Source: Gammaproteobacteria bacterium (GTDB lineage: Bacteria > Pseudomonadota > Gammaproteobacteria > Thiotrichales > Thiotrichaceae). Taken from it: a stretch of DNA of 64,000 nt. The DNA lies in NCBI GenBank assembly GCA_018822845.1, contig JAHJJD010000049.1:33998-97997 (forward strand), read 5' to 3'. The notes below the pieces were generated by a model. That model was not told the DNA's origin, ran no database searches, and saw only the letters and a list, made by a program, of their open reading frames with translations. Shown here piece after piece: positions 18,508 to 26,506 of this stretch (position 1 is the first letter of the stretch; each line of letters opens with the position of its first letter). The position numbers and the translations under genes are program-made.

Positions 18508-19220
18508 GCGAAACCATCCAGCTAGGCGACATTGCGATTGCTGTCACCCGCAAACGTATCAAGAACGTCCACCTTTCCGTCCACCCGCCGGAAGGCCACG
18601 TCACCCTGTCTGCCCCGCTCAATACCCGATTGGAGGTAGCCCGCGCCTATGCCATATCCAGACTCGGCTGGATTCGCCAACAACAGGAACAGCTACGCAA
18701 TCAGGCACGCGAAACACCCCAAGAATTCATAGGGCGCGAAACCCATTACCTGTGGGGACGTCGCTACCTGCTGAATGTCGAAGAAACCCCATTCCGTCCC
18801 AGGATTGACATCGACCACAAGCGTATCACCCTGTTCGTGCGTGCCGACACCGACCATACGGATCGGGCAAGGGTTATGCACGAATGGCATAAATCCCTGT
18901 TGCATGAGCATATCCGCCAACTGCTGCGCAAATGGGAACCGAAACTGGGTGTCAAGGTACAGGCGTATTTCCTGCAACGCATGAAAACCAAATGGGGAAG
19001 CTGCAACCACAAGGCCGGGAACATCCGCCTGAATACCGAACTGGTGAAAAAACCCAAGGATTTGGTGGAGTATGTGGTGGTGCATGAACTGGTGCACCTG
19101 CTGGAACCGACCCACAACGACCGTTTCATTGCCATACTCAGTGAGCATTACCCCCACTGGCGGGAAGCACGCGCCGAACTCAATGAATTGCCACTGGCCG
19201 CCGAAGACTGGCGGGAATAA
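18504..19220 (+). CDS. YgjP-type (DUF45) zinc metallopeptidase
   Basis: Protein of 238 aa of the YgjP/SprT-like metallopeptidase group. The catalytic motif HELVH (H194-E195...H198) is followed by [10 protein letters not shown] with the third zinc ligand, and preceded by [21 protein letters not shown], the family hallmark. It is cytoplasmic: no signal peptide or membrane segment. It overlaps hsdR by ATGA and ends the restriction operon. YgjP-like genes are frequently located next to type I restriction genes; turnover of the restriction complex is a plausible but unproven role. It converges with the VanW gene, 9 bp apart, without an obvious hairpin. Confidence 0.87.
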   Translation: MSETIQLGDIAIAVTRKRIKNVHLSVHPPEGHVTLSAPLNTRLEVARAYAISRLGWIRQQQEQLRNQARETPQEFIGRETHYLWGRRYLLNVEETPFRPRIDIDHKRITLFVRADTDHTDRARVMHEWHKSLLHEHIRQLLRKWEPKLGVKVQAYFLQRMKTKWGSCNHKAGNIRLNTELVKKPKDLVEYVVVHELVHLLEPTHNDRFIAILSEHYPHWREARAELNELPLAAEDWRE

Positions 19221-19229
19221 GCCTGATCG

Positions 19230-19931
19230 TCAGTGTTGCAAAACGTACCTTGAAGTACTAACCACCCGCCCAGCAGCATCCACCGCACTGACTGAAACAG
19301 AATCCCCCACGTACTGCCGCTCAAAGGCAATATTCATCGGCGTAATCGGCTCTGCTGCATAAAACCGTGCTGTCAGGGTATTCCCCTCCACCCGCAGCCA
19401 CACCACCAGCGGCGTTTGCAAACTGTTTTCCAGCCGCAAATCCTTGTAACCATAAACCACCGTGGCATCCGAACCCAGCGGCGTGAAACGCTCATCCTCT
19501 TTGTAAAAATCCACCGAATGGTGGTGCCGCTCAACAATCCTCAGGCTTCCCAGCAGCGCAAGGTGATAGAGGATGCTGGAAAGCTGGCACAAGCCGCCGC
19601 CAAAGTCCTTTTGCAACTTGCCGCCGATAATGTTGCGCCCTTCTTTGTAACCACGCTGTTCAGACGCCTCGCCAATCAGTTGCCAGAACGACAAAATGGC
19701 TCCCGGCTCCCACAGCAGCAAATGCAAGCGGTCTGCCGCCAGAGTAATGTTATGGATTTTGTTTTCGACCATGGAGCTTGGCATGATGGGCTGTACCAAC
19801 TCGATGTAGTGCGGGAATGCCTGAAGATCAGCTACCTTGCGCCTGACCCAGCGGAATGCAGTGCCGTTTGCCACATCAGCAACACGGCGCAAGGCAAGTT
19901 TGAGGTATCTTTTCAGCTTGCGCATAAGCAT
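19230..19931 (-). CDS. VanW family protein
   Basis: Protein of about 233 aa with the VanW domain: ILSFWQLIGEASEQRGYKEG, then GGKLQKDFGGGLCQLSSILY and ERHHHSVDFY, where the conserved Gly-rich GGGLCQ segment and HHHS are family signatures. VanW was named from a vancomycin-resistance cluster but its biochemical role is unknown. No resistance genes surround it here, so resistance should not be assumed. The N-terminus is basic with no clear signal peptide. Starts at 19931 or 19925 both follow a GGGA ribosome-binding site better than the GTG further upstream. Confidence 0.82.
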   Translation of the reverse strand: MLMRKLKRYLKLALRRVADVANGTAFRWVRRKVADLQAFPHYIELVQPIMPSSMVENKIHNITLAADRLHLLLWEPGAILSFWQLIGEASEQRGYKEGRNIIGGKLQKDFGGGLCQLSSILYHLALLGSLRIVERHHHSVDFYKEDERFTPLGSDATVVYGYKDLRLENSLQTPLVVWLRVEGNTLTARFYAAEPITPMNIAFERQYVGDSVSVSAVDAAGRVVSTSRYVLQH

Positions 19932-20016
19932 TCCCACAGGAATCACGGTATCAACGAATTTAGCAGCTTATGGAACCCATTGATACTGTGCAGCAAAGCA
20001 GACGCCCACAGTTTTC

Positions 20017-20046
20017 TTGACGGCTATCTGCCGCCCCGCCATTATT
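20017..20046 (+). promoter_or_regulatory. Possible sigma-70 promoter of the oxidoreductase gene
   Basis: TTGACG at 20017-20022 and ATTATT at 20041-20046 are separated by 18 bases, about 40 bp before ATG 20085, in the gap divergent from the VanW gene. The -10 match is weak. Confidence 0.3.
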
Positions 20047-20084
20047 GCAGGGCAATATTTTCACCCGGACAACAAGGCAAAGCC

Positions 20085-20972
20085 ATGCAAACCACCAAAC
20101 CCGTCATCGGCTGGATCGGCCCCGGCATCATGGGCAACCCCATGTGCAAAAACCTGATGAAAGCAGGTTTCCCGCTCGCGGTTTACGCCCGCCGCACCGA
20201 ATCCGCGCAGGAACTCACCGACCTCGGGGCCAGCTTCTACGCCAGCCCCGCTGAACTCGCTGCCAACGTCGACATCATCATTTCGATGGTTTCCGACACA
20301 CCGGATGTGCAAGCCGTCCTGCTGGGTGAAAACGGCGTCATGGCAGGCGGCAAACCGGGCCTGCTGGTGATCGACATGAGCACCATTTCCCCGGTCGCTA
20401 CCCGTGAAATCGCAGCGCAACTGGCGGAAAAAGACATCCGTTTCCTTGATGCGCCTGTTTCCGGCGGCGATGTTGGCGCAATCGCCGGAACCCTGACCAT
20501 CATGGTTGGCGGTAATGCAGCAGACCTGGAATACGCCCGCCCTGCCCTCGAAGCCATGGGCAAAACCATTACCCACATCGGCGGCCACGGCGCAGGCCAG
20601 CTAACCAAAGCCTGCAACCAGTTGATTGCCGCACAAACCGTGATTGCCGTCAGTGAAGCGTTTGAACTGGCGAAAGCCGCTGGTGTCGACCCAGCCAGGG
20701 TGCGCGCTGCCCTGCTGGGCGGTTTCGCTTATTCGCGCGTGCTGGAACTGCACGGCCAGCGGATTCTGGATGAAAACTTCCAGCCCGGTTTTATGGCCAA
20801 ACTGCACAACAAGGACATGCATATCGTCACCGATACACTGGCCACTTTCGGCCTCAACCTGCCCGGCACGCAACGCGCCGCCGATTACATGCAGGCGCTG
20901 GTGGATCGGGGCGACGGGGATCTTGATTCCTCCGCGCTGGCCAAAATCGTGCAACAACAGATACATTCGTAG
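20085..20972 (+). CDS. NAD(P)-dependent beta-hydroxyacid dehydrogenase (GarR/GlxR, 3-hydroxyisobutyrate dehydrogenase family)
   Basis: Protein of 295 aa. The N-terminal Rossmann motif is IGWIGPGIMGNPM, with a Pro where GLGIMG is usual; the substrate-binding DAPVSGGDVGAIAGTL and the catalytic Lys in GAGQLTKACNQ follow. The family reduces tartronate semialdehyde, oxidises 3-hydroxyisobutyrate, or acts on related C3-C4 acids; the motifs fit tartronate semialdehyde reductase best, but the substrate cannot be fixed from sequence. The open frame runs far upstream, antisense to the VanW gene; ATG 20085 is where homology begins. A methyltransferase gene follows 22 bp downstream. Confidence 0.88.
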   Translation: MQTTKPVIGWIGPGIMGNPMCKNLMKAGFPLAVYARRTESAQELTDLGASFYASPAELAANVDIIISMVSDTPDVQAVLLGENGVMAGGKPGLLVIDMSTISPVATREIAAQLAEKDIRFLDAPVSGGDVGAIAGTLTIMVGGNAADLEYARPALEAMGKTITHIGGHGAGQLTKACNQLIAAQTVIAVSEAFELAKAAGVDPARVRAALLGGFAYSRVLELHGQRILDENFQPGFMAKLHNKDMHIVTDTLATFGLNLPGTQRAADYMQALVDRGDGDLDSSALAKIVQQQIHS

Positions 20973-20994
20973 ACGGCTTATTGAAGGAATGAAC

Positions 20995-21705
20995 ATGCAA
21001 ATCCAGAACCCTGACGCCATCACCCGCTGTAACGAACTCGACCTGATCGGCCAGAAACTGCCACTGGCAGGCGCAACCGTACTTGAACTCGGCTGCGGCA
21101 CCGCCCGCATGACGCGCATGATCGCGGAACGCTTCCCGGTTGCACGCATCATTGCCACTGAAGTCGACCAAATCCAGCACGCCCGCAATATGGGCAGCGA
21201 ACGCCCGGCCACCATCGAATTCAAATCCGGCGGCGCACAGGCCATCGACGCCCCCGACAACAGCATAGACGTGATTTTCATGTTCAAATCCCTGCATCAC
21301 GTACCACCCCAACTGATGGCGCAAGGCTTGCAGGAAATTGCCCGCGTGCTCAAACCCGGCGGGCTGGCGTGGATTTCCGAGCCAGTGTACGCAGGTGCTT
21401 TCAACGACATCCTGCGCCTGTTCCATGACGAAAAGGTCGTGCGTGAACTGGCTTTCCAGGCTGTGTGTGATGCGGTGGAAAGCGGTAGGCTGGAACTGGC
21501 CGAACAAATTTTCTGTAACACCGAATCGCGCTTTACCGGCTTCGACGAATTCGACCAGCGCATTCTTCAGGTCACGCATACCAATCACCAGCTGGATGCC
21601 GGGCTGTACGAGGAAGTCAAAACCCGCTTCAACGCGCATGTAGGGCCGGATGGCGCACGCTTCGAGAATCCGATGCGCTTCGACATCCTGCGTAAACCGC
21701 TCTGA
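20995..21705 (+). CDS. Class I SAM-dependent methyltransferase (Methyltransf_11 type)
   Basis: Protein of 236 aa. The SAM motif is VLELGCGTARMT near residue 25, with post-motifs DVIFMFKSLHHVP and IARVLKPGGLAWISEP, characteristic of UbiE-like methyltransferases. The substrate is unknown. ATG 20995 is preferred because GAAGGAA lies about 7 bases upstream; ATG 20989 in the same frame is too close to it. It follows the reductase by 22 bp and is probably in the same transcript. No ubiquinone or menaquinone genes are next to it, so it should not be named UbiE. Confidence 0.82.
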   Translation: MQIQNPDAITRCNELDLIGQKLPLAGATVLELGCGTARMTRMIAERFPVARIIATEVDQIQHARNMGSERPATIEFKSGGAQAIDAPDNSIDVIFMFKSLHHVPPQLMAQGLQEIARVLKPGGLAWISEPVYAGAFNDILRLFHDEKVVRELAFQAVCDAVESGRLELAEQIFCNTESRFTGFDEFDQRILQVTHTNHQLDAGLYEEVKTRFNAHVGPDGARFENPMRFDILRKPL

Positions 21706-21768
21706 AAGTTAGCCCACGGATAGTCGGGACTTGCGGCAGTTTTGTGGATAATCGTTAGAATGATCAGC

Positions 21769-22077
21769 ATGATGAAACGGGTCTACACTTCCGCCACTCC
21801 GATGATGGCTGGCTTTATCAGGGACGTTCTGGAAAACGCCGGAATCCGCTGCACGCTGAAAAACTATTTCCTCGGCAGTGGCGCAGGCGATTTGCCCATC
21901 AACGAAACCTGGCCCGAAATCTGGGTAAACGCCAAGGATGAATCCTGCGCCCTGGCCATCATCCGCCTTACCCTGGAAACGCAGGCCAATGCGCCTGCCT
22001 GGACATGCCCCCAATGCAAAGAACTTATCGAGGGACAATTTCATAGTTGCTGGAAATGCGGTTACACGCCACAATAA
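21769..22077 (+). CDS. DUF2007-type protein with C-terminal zinc ribbon
   Basis: Small protein of about 102 aa. It starts KRVYTSATPMMAGFIRDVLENAGI, typical of DUF2007 (putative signal-transducing proteins with an ACT-like fold), and ends in a four-Cys ribbon (CPQC and CWKC). Several starts are possible in frame: TTG 21742, ATG 21760, 21769 and 21772. None has a strong ribosome-binding site; the last two fit family starts best. Function is unknown; a small-ligand or metal-sensing role is only a guess. Confidence 0.75.
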   Translation: MMKRVYTSATPMMAGFIRDVLENAGIRCTLKNYFLGSGAGDLPINETWPEIWVNAKDESCALAIIRLTLETQANAPAWTCPQCKELIEGQFHSCWKCGYTPQ

Positions 22078-22109
22078 TCCTCATAGATTAATTATATCAT
22101 GGGGAATCG

Positions 22110-22781
22110 ATGAAATTTTTAGGCATGATTTTGTCTTTTAGTTTAATCACGGGCACAAGCCTGCTTCACGCAGATGACAAGCAGGCTGAAATACTGAATG
22201 ACCCGCAAGTCGATACTGTAATCACATTTACGGCTTCAGTCTCCACAGAGACGCTGACGCAATCAAGTGCAGAAACAGCAGCAAGGCAAGGCGACGACAG
22301 CATCTGGGGAGCTACCGACTACAAACACGGCTTCCAGATTTTCCCGGACAAGCAGTTGCCCCCCGCCCTGAAACTCACCGATACCGAGGGTAAAGCCCAC
22401 GACCTGCAAGACTATCGCGGCAAAGTCGTCCTGCTCAATTTCTGGGGAATACATTGCCCACCTTGCATCAAGGAAATCCCTTCGCTGGAAAACTTGCAGA
22501 AAAAGTTCTCGCCGGATGACTTCGTGGTGCTCAGTGCCAACGTGGGTGAAGGCGAAGAAGAGGTCATGATGTTCCTCGACAACTTCACTACCGGCTACCC
22601 GGTTATGCTTGACCCCAACGGCAGCACACTCAATGACTGGAAACTACAGGCATTCCCTGCCACCTTCATCATCGACCGTGACGGTTACCTGCGGCTGAGC
22701 TACTCCGGCGGGCTGGAGTGGGACCAACAAGGCGTGGTTGACTTTCTGGCGGCGGAAATGCAGTTGCAGGCAGCGAATTAA
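22110..22781 (+). CDS. TlpA/ResA-like thioredoxin-fold protein, exported
   Basis: Protein of 223 aa with a signal peptide (hydrophobic FLGMILSFSLITGTSLL, cleavage likely after LLHA). A ~60-residue variable stretch precedes an AhpC/TSA-Redoxin fold with the active site CPPC (Cys116, Cys119) in FWGIHCPPCIKEIP and the cis-Pro loop FPATFIIDRDG. CPPC is the usual ResA/TlpA-like sequence for reducing disulfides in the periplasm, for example in cytochrome c maturation. No cytochrome c genes are adjacent. It converges with the symporter gene. Confidence 0.85.
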   Translation: MKFLGMILSFSLITGTSLLHADDKQAEILNDPQVDTVITFTASVSTETLTQSSAETAARQGDDSIWGATDYKHGFQIFPDKQLPPALKLTDTEGKAHDLQDYRGKVVLLNFWGIHCPPCIKEIPSLENLQKKFSPDDFVVLSANVGEGEEEVMMFLDNFTTGYPVMLDPNGSTLNDWKLQAFPATFIIDRDGYLRLSYSGGLEWDQQGVVDFLAAEMQLQAAN

Positions 22782-22801
22782 ATCGCCACCTGCCTGTCAG
22801 C

Positions 22802-24157
22802 TTACTCCAAACGTGAGTGCGTGGCTGTCACTACCTCAGCCAGCTCACGTTCAACTTCCTCATCCAGCACAATATCGCCAGTAGTGAGACCGGCATCGGG
22901 ATCGTTATAGACATCCAGATCCAGCTTGCCTTCGCTCTTGGCGACAATGGTGGAAACCACTGCGTCGCCCGAAACGTTCACTGCCGTGCGCATCATGTCG
23001 AGCAGACGGTCGACGCCCAGGATCAGGCCGATTCCCTCTATCGGCAAACCAACCTGCGCAAATACCATTGACAGCATGACCAGACCCACTCCCGGCACGC
23101 CTGCTGTGCCGATGGATGCCAGCACCGCCATCGCAATCACGGTCAGGTAGCCACTCATACCCAGTTCCACCCCGTATATATTGGCGATGAAAACGGTCGC
23201 CACACCCTGCATCATGGCAGTGCCATCCATATTGATGGTTGCACCAAATGGAACGGTAAAAGAGGCCACCGAATTGTTTACCCCCAGCCGCTCGGTCACA
23301 GTACGCATGGTGACAGGTATGGTTGCGTTGGAACTGGCCGTGCTGAAGGCAAACACCTGCACATTGCGGATTTTACTGATGAAACGCATGGGGCTAAGGC
23401 CGGAAAAGACTTTCAGCGTCACCATCAGGGTGATGAACAAATGGAACAGCAGGGCGAGAACCAGCACCAGCACGTAACCAATCAACACTTTCAACAGGTC
23501 GAAACCCAGTTCCGCCATCGCTTTGGCAATCAGGGCGAAGACCGCATAGGGCGCGACGGCCATCACGATCGTCACCATTTTCATCATCACTTCATTGCCG
23601 ATTTCAGCGCCTTCAATAAAGCTTCTGGCCTTTTTGCCCACCATCAGGATGCTGATGCCAACCAGAATGGCGAAGAAAATGACCTGCAACATTTCACCAT
23701 TCACCATGGCCGCAATCGGGTTGGTGGGGATGATATTGATGAAAACGTCGGTCAGCGGCGGTGCTTCCTTGCCGCTAAAGCTGGAGTCGGTGCTGGCCTG
23801 CATGCCCTGGCCAATACCCGCCGTTACCGCAAACAGGATTGCTGTCGCAATCGCCACCGCCGTGGTCAGGATGTACAGGGCGAATGATTTGACGCCGACC
23901 CGCCCCAGGGTATTCAGGTTGCCTATGCCGCATACCCCACAAATCAGCGAGAACAGCACCAGCGGTACAACCAGCATCTTCAGGGCGTTGACGAACATCT
24001 TGCCAACCACCTGGAACAGGCCATCGACAATATAGACATTGATGAAACTGCCGGGTGCATTCAGCCCCGTATAGTTGATGAACAGGCCGACGATAATGCC
24101 GAGCGCCATGCCCATCAGCACCTTGGCGGTCAGGCTGACTTTGGTGGGTTGATCCAT
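22802..24157 (-). CDS. Sodium/proton:dicarboxylate (glutamate-type) symporter, DAACS family
   Basis: Inner-membrane transporter of 451 aa. It has many hydrophobic segments and family hallmarks: the serine-rich re-entrant loop FAFSTASSNATIP, the NMDGTA motif (TINMDGTAMM), and the late-helix DRLLDMMRTAVNVSGD motif that binds the substrate carboxylate and amino group. Transport of C4-dicarboxylates, glutamate or aspartate is expected; the exact substrate cannot be told. ATG 24157 is chosen because GAGGAG lies directly upstream (MDQPTKVSLTAKVLMG); the open frame extends 22 codons further without a site. It is divergent from metG. Confidence 0.9.
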   Translation of the reverse strand: MDQPTKVSLTAKVLMGMALGIIVGLFINYTGLNAPGSFINVYIVDGLFQVVGKMFVNALKMLVVPLVLFSLICGVCGIGNLNTLGRVGVKSFALYILTTAVAIATAILFAVTAGIGQGMQASTDSSFSGKEAPPLTDVFINIIPTNPIAAMVNGEMLQVIFFAILVGISILMVGKKARSFIEGAEIGNEVMMKMVTIVMAVAPYAVFALIAKAMAELGFDLLKVLIGYVLVLVLALLFHLFITLMVTLKVFSGLSPMRFISKIRNVQVFAFSTASSNATIPVTMRTVTERLGVNNSVASFTVPFGATINMDGTAMMQGVATVFIANIYGVELGMSGYLTVIAMAVLASIGTAGVPGVGLVMLSMVFAQVGLPIEGIGLILGVDRLLDMMRTAVNVSGDAVVSTIVAKSEGKLDLDVYNDPDAGLTTGDIVLDEEVERELAEVVTATHSRLE

Positions 24158-24334
24158 GCGTAACTCCTCTGCGTTTTTACTGGTGGTGTTAATTGTAGGC
24201 GTAAAGGGGAAGCAGTCTGGCATTTATAGGGGTGGGGGACAAATTTACCGATGTTGCGCACAGCTTCCCGAAGTAGCGAAACAGCCCGCAACCTGCTACG
24301 CTTTCCGCCTCCTAAAGGATTGCCAGATACAGCC

Positions 24335-26482
24335 ATGACGCCAAGAAAAATACTCATTACCAGCGCCCTCCCCTATGCCAACGGCCCGATCCATATCGGC
24401 CACATGGTCGAATATATCCAGACCGACATTTGGGCGAGATTCCAGCGACTGCGTGGCAATGAATGCTATTACGTGTGTGCCGACGATACCCACGGCACGC
24501 CCATCATGCTGCGCGCCCAGCAGGAAGGCATCACCCCGGAGCAACTGATTGCCCGCATGGGTGAGGAACACAGGCGTGATTTTGCCGGTTTCAACATTGG
24601 CTTCGACAACTACTACAGCACGCATTCCGACGAAAACCGTTACTTCGCCGAATTCATCTACAAGGCAGCACGTGACAACGGGCATATTGAGCAGCGCACC
24701 ATCCGCCAGGCTTACGATGAGCAGGCGAAAATGTTCCTGCCCGACCGCTTCATCAAGGGTGAATGCCCACGCTGTGGTGCTGCCGACCAGTACGGTGACA
24801 ACTGCGAAGTGTGTGGCGCGACCTATTCCCCTACTGACCTGAAAAATGCCGTTTCCGCCATTTCTGGCACAACGCCGGTTGAAAAGGAAACCGAACACTA
24901 TTTCTTCAAGCTGGGGCATTTCGAAGCCTTCCTGCGCGAGTTCCTCGCCAGCGGTGCAGTGCAGAAGGAAATCGCCAACAAACAGATGGAATGGTTTGAG
25001 TCCGACAACGGCCTGAGCGACTGGGACGTTTCCCGCGACGCGCCTTACTGGGGTTTCAAAATCCCCGATACCGACGACAAGTATTTCTACGTATGGCTGG
25101 ATGCGCCAATCGGCTACCTGGCCAGCTTCCGCAATCTGTGCGACCGCACCGGGCTGGATTTCGATGCTTTCTGGAAAGCAGATTCCAGCGCGGAAGTGCA
25201 CCACTTTATCGGCAAGGACATCGCTTATTTCCACACCCTGTTCTGGCCTGCGCTGCTGCATGGTGCCGGTTTCCGTACCCCGACAGCGGTCAACTGTCAC
25301 GGTTTCCTGACCGTCAATGGCGCGAAAATGTCCAAGTCGCGCGGCACGTTCATTCAGGCAGAAAGCTACCTCAAACACCTGAACCCCGAATGGCTGCGTT
25401 ACTATTACGCCAGCAAACTCAGCAATGGCGTGGATGACATCGACCTCAGCCTTGAGGATTTCGTCGCGCGGGTCAACAGCGATCTGGTCGGCAAGGTCGT
25501 CAACATTGCCTCGCGTTGCGCCGGTTTCATCAATAAGCGCTTTGCCAGCAAACTGTCTGATGCGCTACCGAATAACGAACTTTATCAAGAGTTTAGCAAT
25601 TCGTCCGAACGTATTGCCGAACTTTACGAAAACCGTCGTTACAATCAGGCGATGCGTGAAATCATGGCACTGGCTGACAAAGCCAACCAGTACGTCGATG
25701 AGCAAAAACCGTGGGTACTGGCGAAAGACCCGGAAAAGCAGGCTGAAGTGCAGGATGTCTGTACGCAGGGCATCAACATGTTCCGCGCCATCGTCTCTTA
25801 CCTCAAACCGGTGCTGCCGCAACTGGCGGCGGATGCGGAAAGTTTCCTGAATGCAGGGGAACTGAGCTGGACAAGCGTCGCCCAGCCGCTGCTGGGGCAG
25901 GACATTGCCACTTTCAAAGCCCTGATGACCCGTGTTGAGCCAGCAATGGTAGCAGCCATGATCGAAGACAATGCTTCGACTCCGCTCAGCAACCGTACTT
26001 CGACTCCGCCCCATGCTTCGACTCCGCTCAGCAACCGTACTTCGACTCCGAGCAACCGGGCAGAAGATGAGCGTTCCCTGAGCGTTAGCACTGACCGTTC
26101 CCTGAGCGGAGTCGAAGGGAACATAACTGGCCCGCTGGCAGACGATCCCGTCGGCCCCACCATCGAATACGACGATTTCGCCAAAATTGACCTGCGCGTT
26201 GCTAAAATCATTAAAGCCGAACACGTCAAAGGCGCAGACAAGCTGGTACAACTGACCCTTGATCTGGGCGGCGAAACCCGCAATGTATTCGCGGGCATCA
26301 AATCAGCGTATGATCCTGCCGATCTGGAAGGTCGCCTGACCGTAATGGTCGCCAACCTTGCCCCGCGCAAGATGCGTTTCGGCGTATCGGAAGGCATGGT
26401 ACTGGCAGCAGGCCCCGGCGGCAGTGACCTGTTCATTCTGACCCCAGACAGCGGCGCAGCCCCTGGAATGCGCGTGAAGTAA
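24335..26482 (+). CDS. metG: Methionyl-tRNA synthetase
   Basis: Class I tRNA synthetase of 715 aa. Catalytic motifs are [14 protein letters not shown] (HIGH-type) and KMSKS in [11 protein letters not shown]; the zinc knuckle has [11 protein letters not shown] and CEVCGA. The anticodon-binding helical domain follows, and a C-terminal tRNA-binding (EMAP/Trbp111-like) domain starts at [13 protein letters not shown]. Between these domains, about 48 residues are encoded by repeat family C (25971-26120) and read as tandem [14 protein letters not shown] units. Apart from that the protein is standard. ATG 24335 starts the family homology ([17 protein letters not shown]). Divergent from the symporter; the DUF349 gene follows. 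Confidence 0.96.
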   Translation: MTPRKILITSALPYANGPIHIGHMVEYIQTDIWARFQRLRGNECYYVCADDTHGTPIMLRAQQEGITPEQLIARMGEEHRRDFAGFNIGFDNYYSTHSDENRYFAEFIYKAARDNGHIEQRTIRQAYDEQAKMFLPDRFIKGECPRCGAADQYGDNCEVCGATYSPTDLKNAVSAISGTTPVEKETEHYFFKLGHFEAFLREFLASGAVQKEIANKQMEWFESDNGLSDWDVSRDAPYWGFKIPDTDDKYFYVWLDAPIGYLASFRNLCDRTGLDFDAFWKADSSAEVHHFIGKDIAYFHTLFWPALLHGAGFRTPTAVNCHGFLTVNGAKMSKSRGTFIQAESYLKHLNPEWLRYYYASKLSNGVDDIDLSLEDFVARVNSDLVGKVVNIASRCAGFINKRFASKLSDALPNNELYQEFSNSSERIAELYENRRYNQAMREIMALADKANQYVDEQKPWVLAKDPEKQAEVQDVCTQGINMFRAIVSYLKPVLPQLAADAESFLNAGELSWTSVAQPLLGQDIATFKALMTRVEPAMVAAMIEDNASTPLSNRTSTPPHASTPLSNRTSTPSNRAEDERSLSVSTDRSLSGVEGNITGPLADDPVGPTIEYDDFAKIDLRVAKIIKAEHVKGADKLVQLTLDLGGETRNVFAGIKSAYDPADLEGRLTVMVANLAPRKMRFGVSEGMVLAAGPGGSDLFILTPDSGAAPGMRVK
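25971..26120. repeat. Repeat family C cluster inside metG
   Basis: Two direct copies of a 42-bp unit (from 25971 and 26013), each containing CTTCGACTCCGCTCAGCAAC and a shorter TTCGACTCCG. An inverted copy follows (CCCTGAGCGGAGTCGAAGGG at 26099-26118). The lengths are multiples of three, so the frame stays open. Degenerate copies of the same CTTCGACTCC unit occur in the dusB tail (~36357) and near the 3' end of mutS (~49807). Confidence 0.88.
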
Positions 26483-26506
26483 CCATAACGCCAGAAGACC
26501 ATAGTG

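Noticed and set aside
18504..19931. Antibiotic resistance locus because of the VanW gene
   Set aside because: VanW domains are widespread without resistance, and no vanA/H/X-type genes are present.
19416..20084. N-terminal extension of the GarR-like reductase
   Set aside because: The frame is open but antisense to the VanW gene. The Rossmann motif begins just after ATG 20085, so the upstream part is not translated.
24158..24334. tRNA or small RNA gene upstream of metG
   Set aside because: No cloverleaf, T-arm consensus or strong terminator was found; only a short GTAGC/GCTAC inverted match.
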